Part shown: positions 59,099 to 63,692 of the stretch, in pieces | How positions within the stretch are numbered: position 1 is the first letter of the stretch | Layout of the letters: every line of letters begins with the position of its first letter | Source of the DNA: Methanothermobacter sp049720995 | GTDB taxonomy: Archaea > Methanobacteriota > Methanobacteria > Methanobacteriales > Methanothermobacteraceae | Assembly (NCBI RefSeq): GCF_049720995.1 | Contig: NZ_JBNASF010000007.1 | Coordinates: 1 to 63,692 of the forward strand | Length of the DNA stretch: 63,692 nucleotides | Reading direction: 5' to 3' | Program-made: the position numbers and the translations under genes | Notes under the pieces: model-generated | What the model was told of the DNA's origin: nothing | What the model saw: only the letters and a program-made list of their open reading frames with translations | Databases searched by the model: none

Positions 59099-60256
59099 CT
59101 AAAGAATATCCTTAAGTACCCTTAACATTGAAGGATAATCCTTTAAAACCCTCAGGAGGGATATCTTTGAAATGGAACTTAAATTTTTGCCTTCAACTGA
59201 TCTAAGGAGGGCATCGAGTTCCTCGTCATCAAGGGCATCAAGGGCCCTTCTGAATCTGAGTGACCTTTCAAGATTTCTGCCAACCTTACTTCTCCATTTC
59301 TTCTCATATAATGATAGAAATTTGCCATCGAACCTTCCATGCTCAACAGCCTCTGCAGCAACCTCCCCAGCGATTTTCGCACATTCTGCTGCAACATGTA
59401 TTCCTCCTCCGGTTAGGGGGTCAACCTGTCCAGCCGCATCCCCCACAACGAGCATTCCATCTGTGAAGGTCCTCTCGATAGGCCCGCAGACAGGTACGGC
59501 CCCTGCATTGAATTCTATCCTCTTGAATCCCTTATCTGACATGAACCTGTTGAGGTACATCAGGGGACCGACCTCTGAGCAGCTACTTCTCCGGACCCCA
59601 AGACCCACATTAGCCCTCCCATCACCCTTGGGGAACACCCAGAGGTAACCTGAGGGGGCAAATCTGCTTCCGAAGTAGAATTCTATGGTTTCAGTATCCA
59701 CATCCACACCTGCAGCCTCATACTGGACACAGGAGCACAGTTCTCCTGGTCTGAAACGTGTATCAAGCCCCGCCCTACGGCCAACACCTGACTGAATGCC
59801 GTCTGCTGCAATTACAATATCCGATTCGACCTCATGGGTTCCATCGGGGCCCCTGAATTTAACACCGGAGACGGAGCCATCATGGAATATTAGGTCCTTC
59901 ACCCGGGACCCTGCAAGCACATCCGCCCCGGCTTCAGAAGCACGCAGAGCGAGGTATTTATCAAAAATCTTTCTTTCAATGATGTAACCCCTTATCATAG
60001 GGTTTCTGGTTGTTATGCTTGCACCATAGGGTCCGTTGATCGCAGCCGCTTTTATTCTCGTACATGTGAACTCAGGGAGTGGCTTTATACCTGTTGATCT
60101 GAAGAAGCTGTCACTCACTCCCCCGGCGCACTGTACAGGGGTCCCTATTTCAGGGTTTCCTTCGAGCATGAGGACCCGCAGACCCTTTTTTGCTGCATGG
60201 TATGCTGCTATGGAGCCGGCCACGCGGCCACCTACAACAACAAGATCATACCTCAT
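59099..60256 (-). CDS. Geranylgeranyl reductase family protein (archaeal lipid saturation)
   Basis: A 385-residue FAD enzyme that reduces the isoprenoid chains of archaeal lipids. The FAD motif VVGGRVAGSIAA lies near residue 7; GDAAGQVDPLTGGGIHVA near residue 285 is the second FAD motif. PVQCAGGVS, with its Cys near the substrate pocket, is conserved in the digeranylgeranyl-glycerophospholipid reductases. ATG 60256 follows GGGGTG; the open frame runs further upstream into the ferredoxin gene, which it overlaps by 11 bp. Confidence 0.9.
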   Translation of the reverse strand: MRYDLVVVGGRVAGSIAAYHAAKKGLRVLMLEGNPEIGTPVQCAGGVSDSFFRSTGIKPLPEFTCTRIKAAAINGPYGASITTRNPMIRGYIIERKIFDKYLALRASEAGADVLAGSRVKDLIFHDGSVSGVKFRGPDGTHEVESDIVIAADGIQSGVGRRAGLDTRFRPGELCSCVQYEAAGVDVDTETIEFYFGSRFAPSGYLWVFPKGDGRANVGLGVRRSSCSEVGPLMYLNRFMSDKGFKRIEFNAGAVPVCGPIERTFTDGMLVVGDAAGQVDPLTGGGIHVAAECAKIAGEVAAEAVEHGRFDGKFLSLYEKKWRSKVGRNLERSLRFRRALDALDDEELDALLRSVEGKNLSSISKISLLRVLKDYPSMLRVLKDIL

Positions 60257-60443
60257 CCTGACACCCCATTGCATCCACAGGGCAGACTGCAGCACAGGCA
60301 AGACACTCCAGGCACCCATCCCCTATAAGGAGGGTGTCCTCCAGTTCCAGGGCACCTGATGGACAGACATTCACACAGGCACCGCAGCGCATACACCTTG
60401 ATGGATCGTGTTTCAATGAATCACCCAGTAGATTTATGGACAC
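60246..60443 (-). CDS. Two-cluster ferredoxin for the geranylgeranyl reductase
   Basis: A 65-residue ferredoxin with CMRCGACVNVCP and CLECLACAAVCP. Its stop overlaps the reductase start. In Methanosarcina acetivorans the geranylgeranyl reductase needs the ferredoxin encoded next to it, so the same pairing is inferred here. Confidence 0.88.
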   Translation of the reverse strand: MSINLLGDSLKHDPSRCMRCGACVNVCPSGALELEDTLLIGDGCLECLACAAVCPVDAMGCQDEV

Positions 60444-60446
60444 CCA

Positions 60447-60617
60447 CTTTAATTAAATCTTAGGATATGATAATGACGGTGACTGGTCAGGGGATAAGTT
60501 CCCCGATATTGAATAACTTTAATTAAATCTTAGGATATGGTAATGGCGGTGACTGGTCAGGGGATAAGTTCCCCGATATTGAATAACTTTAATTAAATGC
60601 TTAGGATATGATAATGA
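60447..60617. repeat. Tandem duplication of a 70-bp unit
   Basis: CTTTAATTAAATCTTAGGATATG begins copy 1 at 60447, copy 2 at 60517 and a partial copy at 60587 (with one inserted base). Copies 1 and 2 differ at about two positions. Each full copy contains the inverted repeat GGGGATAAGTTCCCC. The unit lies just upstream of the ferredoxin gene (minus) and of the tRNA-Leu gene (plus). Confidence 0.9.
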
Positions 60618-60662
60618 CCACCGTTAAATTAATATATGACTTTTTACTACTATCAATTACCA

Positions 60663-60748
<86 letters not shown>

Positions 60749-60781
60749 AGAGTTTTAGCTGTTCTGAAATTAAAATTGTCT

Positions 60782-60854
60782 GCCTTAGTGGCTCAGGTGG
60801 TAGAGCGATGCCTTGGTAAGGCATAGGTCGGGGGTTCGAATCCCCCCTAAGGCT
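60782..60854 (+). tRNA. tRNA-Thr (GGU)
   Basis: The 73-nt sequence has acceptor stem GCCTTAG/CTAAGGC, D-arm GCTCAGGTGGTAGAGC, anticodon stem ATGCC/GGCAT with loop TTGGTAA (anticodon GGT), and T-arm GGGGG-TTCGAAT-CCCCC. The discriminator base is T. CCA is not encoded. Confidence 0.95.
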
Positions 60855-60878
60855 TTCCATTGATTTTAAGGTGTTCTA

Positions 60879-61676
60879 ATGGAGAAAAAAATTGCTCAGA
60901 TCTCGGACATACATTTCGGTGAAAAGAATTTCTCCAGCAAGCTCAGGGAGAATCTCCTGTTACAGCTTCAGGATGAGAATCCTGACATCATAGTTGTTTC
61001 AGGTGACCTCACCACTGAGGGCTATGCCCACGAGTATGAACTGGCAGCTGCATTTGCAGATGAGCTGAGGTCAATTACATCAACGTATATAATTCCAGGC
61101 AACCACGATGCAAGGAATGTTGGGCTGGTACACTTTGAGAAGATGATAGGTAAGAGGAAGTTTGTCCATCATGACTCAGAATTTGCTGTTATAGGTCTTG
61201 ATTCCTCTGAACCTGACATAAATGACGGTCAGATAGGTATGGATCAGCTGGAATGGCTTGCAAGGGAACTTGAGAGGGTTCCTGATAGCCTCTGCAAGAT
61301 AGTTACGTTCCACCACCATCTGCTGCCAATACCAAACACTGGACGTGAGAGGAACATACTGCTGGACTCAGGAGATCTCCTCAGACTCCTCAGTTCATAT
61401 GGTGTTGACTTTGTACTCAATGGACACAAGCATGTGCCCAATGTCTGGATGATTGAAAGTATGGTTACACTGAATTCAGGCACAGCCACAACAAGGAAGT
61501 TAAGGGGTGAAACTTTCCCCTCCCATAACCAGTTGAGGATAGATGATGATAGGATCTCTGTTGACCTTATAAACACAGAGGATGGTTCTAAAAGGGAGAT
61601 GGCCAGCTATTCTGTTAAAGTTGAGGATGAAGAATACATGATATGTTCATATGTACATCCAGAAGGCCACCTTTAA
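60879..61676 (+). CDS. Calcineurin-like metallophosphoesterase
   Basis: A 265-residue phosphoesterase of the class III cyclic-nucleotide phosphodiesterase group. Metal motifs occur in order: DIHFGE, SGDLTTEG, PGNHDARN, FHHHLLP and NGHKHVPN. The substrate may be a cyclic nucleotide, a nucleotide or a phospholipid. It follows the tRNA-Thr gene by 24 bp. Confidence 0.88.
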   Translation: MEKKIAQISDIHFGEKNFSSKLRENLLLQLQDENPDIIVVSGDLTTEGYAHEYELAAAFADELRSITSTYIIPGNHDARNVGLVHFEKMIGKRKFVHHDSEFAVIGLDSSEPDINDGQIGMDQLEWLARELERVPDSLCKIVTFHHHLLPIPNTGRERNILLDSGDLLRLLSSYGVDFVLNGHKHVPNVWMIESMVTLNSGTATTRKLRGETFPSHNQLRIDDDRISVDLINTEDGSKREMASYSVKVEDEEYMICSYVHPEGHL

Positions 61677-61799
61677 TATCCGGTTTCATTTTTTCATGAG
61701 AAGATTAATATACCATCATCCACAATGTTCTCTAATAGGGAAAATAAATATGCATAATATGATCTTACTTTCATCATTAAGAATCTGCAGGTGGCAGCG

Positions 61800-62405
61800 T
61801 TGACCAAGGCATTTGATATACTCATGGCCGGGATAATCTCAGGGATAGTGGCATTCACAACCTCAAAGCTGGGAGTGGGGGGAACTGTCATGGGTGCTGT
61901 TCTTGGTTCAATGCTGTATCAGCTTCTCTCCCACTACCTCAGGGAGCCCCTCAAGAATGTTAAGACAGAGAGGGTTGAGAGCAGGGTGGTATTTGCAATA
62001 CCCCTCATCATAATAGTTGTAATTGAGGCAATATACCTCATTGGAAATTTCCATTGGAAACCCCATTATATCTTCTATCTCCTTGAGGAGGCAACCTACT
62101 GGAACCTCTTCAGGTCAATAGGGGTTGGACTCATGGTTATGGGAATCTACCCCCTCCTGCAACCTGAGACCATAAGGAAATCATATGGACATGTCCTCAT
62201 ACTCATGGGCTTCATCGTCCTCCTGAGGGGGCTTGTGGATGTTCATTCGCCCCTTGTAATGGTTTACAGGTCGATTTTTTATGAGTTCGACATCCTGATA
62301 ACATTAATGGTCATGGTTACACTTCTCTACATGAGTGTATCCATACTCAGAGACTCTGTTGTCATTGTAATGGAAGATGAGGTGTCTTTGGAGAATGAAA
62401 AATAA
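61800..62405 (+). CDS. Integral membrane protein next to HTH-PhoU
   Basis: A 201-residue membrane protein with about five hydrophobic segments: an N-terminal Gly-rich hairpin (GIISGIVAFTTSKLGVGGTVMGAVLGSML), then segments near residues 60-80, 100-118, 125-140 and 160-185. The C-terminus is acidic. I recognise no family. TTG 61800, with AGGTGG five bases upstream, is favoured over GTG 61791. It overlaps the HTH-PhoU gene by 11 bp, so the pair probably acts together. Confidence 0.65.
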   Translation: MTKAFDILMAGIISGIVAFTTSKLGVGGTVMGAVLGSMLYQLLSHYLREPLKNVKTERVESRVVFAIPLIIIVVIEAIYLIGNFHWKPHYIFYLLEEATYWNLFRSIGVGLMVMGIYPLLQPETIRKSYGHVLILMGFIVLLRGLVDVHSPLVMVYRSIFYEFDILITLMVMVTLLYMSVSILRDSVVIVMEDEVSLENEK

Positions 62406-63306
62406 AACAAAAAACGCAACACTCAAGTCGATCATAGATGTTATACTCTATGAGAACCCATCCACACAGGATGAGATTGCAGAAAGGCTTGGAATAACAA
62501 GACGGTATGTTACCAAACTCCTCCAGCCCTTAATAAAGGAGGGTGTTGTGAGAAGGGCCTACATTGTTGATATAAAGAAATTTGAGGAGTTCCCTGAGCT
62601 TTTTGGAGAGGAGGTTACATCCAGGGAATACGCAGGCAGCTTTTTTATCAAGGAGATACTCAGGGACATGGCACACCATGTCTGCAAACAGCTCAGGAAG
62701 TCATTCAGGTCCCTTGAGGAATATGATGAGGAGCTTGCAAATGAGGCCCTGAAGATGGACTACATAACGAACACCATGCACGAGAAGGTTAGGGCCTCTG
62801 TTGATACAGCCATAGCAATGAATCCCTACTCAGAGTTCAGCAAGACAATGGCATTCACAGAGATTGCCTATGACCTTGAAAGGATAGGTGATCACTCTGC
62901 GATAATAGCAAACTTTGCAGTTAAGGAGTCATATGAGGTTGACCCGGCGATGATGGAGTACCTGCAGGAGATGTTTTCAATTGCTGTTGAGATGGTGAAT
63001 ACAGCAATGGACGCATTCCTCAACGAGAAACTTGAACTCAAGGCAAAACTCATGTCCTTTGAGGACGATATTCACAGGGTTCAGAAGAACGCCCTTAACT
63101 GTGTTGCCACACAGATGGCCGAAACACCATTTGAGGATAAGGAGCGCTCAACCTATTATATATCCCTTTCCAGGGTTGTTAAGACATTTGAGAGAATAGC
63201 AGATATTTCAATTGAGATATTCGATACCGCAGGCGAATATTACAGGAATATACCGAGAACAACAACGCCTGAGCGTTTCAGGAGGCGTGAGAGGGAGGGT
63301 ATGTGA
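62395..63306 (+). CDS. HTH-PhoU fusion protein (phosphate-response regulator)
   Basis: A 303-residue protein. Residues 15-60 form a winged helix (STQDEIAERLGITRRYVTKLLQPLIKEGVVRR). Residues 90-285 hold two PhoU repeats with the ExxxD-type helices (EIAYDLERIGDHSAIIANFA and RVVKTFERIADISIEIF). Such proteins may sense phosphate-transporter state and bind DNA directly. ATG 62395, with TTTGGAGA upstream, is used. Confidence 0.87.
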   Translation: MKNKTKNATLKSIIDVILYENPSTQDEIAERLGITRRYVTKLLQPLIKEGVVRRAYIVDIKKFEEFPELFGEEVTSREYAGSFFIKEILRDMAHHVCKQLRKSFRSLEEYDEELANEALKMDYITNTMHEKVRASVDTAIAMNPYSEFSKTMAFTEIAYDLERIGDHSAIIANFAVKESYEVDPAMMEYLQEMFSIAVEMVNTAMDAFLNEKLELKAKLMSFEDDIHRVQKNALNCVATQMAETPFEDKERSTYYISLSRVVKTFERIADISIEIFDTAGEYYRNIPRTTTPERFRRREREGM

Positions 63307-63307
63307 T

Positions 63308-63580
63308 TTATTTCTTTTTCTTTTCCATGTATTCCTTTATTTTCCTCTCCTCCCATTCCTTACCAAGAAGTCTGTCGCCAATAAAGACACCGAATGCGTG
63401 CCATATAACTCCTATTCCCCAGAAGGCTGTTATCCAGTAGAACCACCATATACCCGGGCTTGAAAGAAGGTTTATGAGGAAAAGGGTGAAGTTAACTATT
63501 ACAAAAACAGATAGGTGTATGTAAAATCCCTTAAGTTCCTCTACTCTCTTCCGTGCTCTTTCGTATTCATCGTCCTGCAT
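63308..63580 (-). CDS. 2TM-domain protein
   Basis: A 90-residue protein with an N-terminal charged helix (DEYERARKRVEELKGFYIHLS), two transmembrane segments (FVIVNFTLFLINLL and WWFYWITAFWGIGVIWHAFGVFI) and a very basic Lys tail. It fits the 2TM domain family (PF13239), which is often fused to or near sensor kinases. It converges with the HTH-PhoU gene, with 1 bp between the stops. Confidence 0.75.
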   Translation of the reverse strand: MQDDEYERARKRVEELKGFYIHLSVFVIVNFTLFLINLLSSPGIWWFYWITAFWGIGVIWHAFGVFIGDRLLGKEWEERKIKEYMEKKKK

Positions 63581-63692
63581 AGTCCTGCCCCTTCAAGAGA
63601 TCTGTAATCTGTCTCTAATATTCTTTTCTCCTCGCCGTCGTAGTGTATTTCTTCGATGTCGAAGAATTTTCTGAAGGCTGGTTCACGCACCT
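63541..63692 (-). CDS. C-terminal end of a gene running in from the right edge
   Basis: On the minus strand one frame stays open from the window edge to a TAG at 63541-63543, giving about 50 residues (including PAFRKFFDIEEIHYDGEEKRI). Codon choice looks genuine up to about 63590; the last 13 or so residues overlap the 2TM gene by 40 bp. I recognise no family. Confidence 0.45.
   Translation of the reverse strand, partial: VREPAFRKFFDIEEIHYDGEEKRILETDYRSLEGAGLCRTMNTKEHGRE

Noticed and set aside
39997..60617. The tandem repeats as a CRISPR array
   Set aside because: The units are 59-70 bp, adjacent without unique spacers, present in only two or three copies, and no cas genes are nearby.

Overview
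The window looks like a chromosome segment of a thermophilic, hydrogen-oxidising methanogen of the genus Methanothermobacter (M. thermautotrophicus / M. marburgensis group). The evidence is the trpEGCFBAD operon with a divergent trpY, ComA (coenzyme M synthesis), a complete archaeal CODH/acetyl-CoA synthase operon, an archaeal histone, TFE, RadB, ABCE1, the bifunctional FBP aldolase/phosphatase and an archaetidylinositol-phosphate synthase, in an order I recall from that genus. Genes are tightly packed, with GGTGAT/GGAGG ribosome binding sites, TATA boxes of the TTTAAATA/TTTATAAA type, and a fair number of GTG and TTG starts. I see no CRISPR array, insertion sequence or prophage.

Layout. 1-1470: the only accessory-looking stretch, with a secreted C39-peptidase-like gene, a small membrane protein, and a 79-bp exact copy of part of the peptidase gene at the window edge. 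1764-8904: TrpY regulator and the tryptophan operon. 8913-18403: tRNA-Ile; then, mostly on the minus strand, adenylate kinase, a DUF59 protein, a short ArcS-like protein, a glutamate-synthase-like flavoprotein, an HD protein, TFE, and a run comA - ABC ATPase - P-loop NTPase - Fe-S protein - CofE-like. 18635-25958: ftsZ, secE, spt5, L11, L1, L10/P0, L12, alaS. 26008-29615: a DUF39-ferredoxin protein, thiI, fbp. 29727-38767: DUF434, DUF47, DUF357, lipid synthesis, Sua5/YrdC, radB, an aminotransferase with a structured leader, ABCE1, histone, pth2, mfnE, a zinc-ribbon protein, aEF-1beta. 38777-46662: a TctA-like permease, a methyltransferase, a secretion ATPase with its membrane partner, and a Co/Ni ECF transporter (cbiMNQO). 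47015-55072: cdhA-cdhB-cdhC-cooC-cdhD-cdhE-ferredoxin. 55077-63692: HEAT protein, STT3-like/toroid fusion, geranylgeranyl reductase with its ferredoxin, two tRNAs, a metallophosphoesterase, a membrane protein with an HTH-PhoU protein, and a 2TM protein.

How it fits together. The CODH/ACS operon makes acetyl-CoA from CO2; it needs nickel and a corrinoid, and the adjacent divergent cbiMNQO operon can supply Ni or Co. FBP aldolase/phosphatase serves gluconeogenesis from that acetyl-CoA. ComA, MfnE and the CofE-like gene belong to or resemble methanogenic cofactor pathways. The most interesting unexplained items are: (i) the Fe-S / P-loop NTPase / ABC ATPase trio beside comA; (ii) a histidine-rich 12-residue tandem repeat at the end of CbiO; (iii) a two-hairpin leader before the aminotransferase; (iv) an STT3-like enzyme without the WWDYG motif fused to an alpha/alpha-toroid domain; (v) three separate tandem duplications (59, 65 and 70 bp) of intergenic spacers; and (vi) crowded start signals at trpE.
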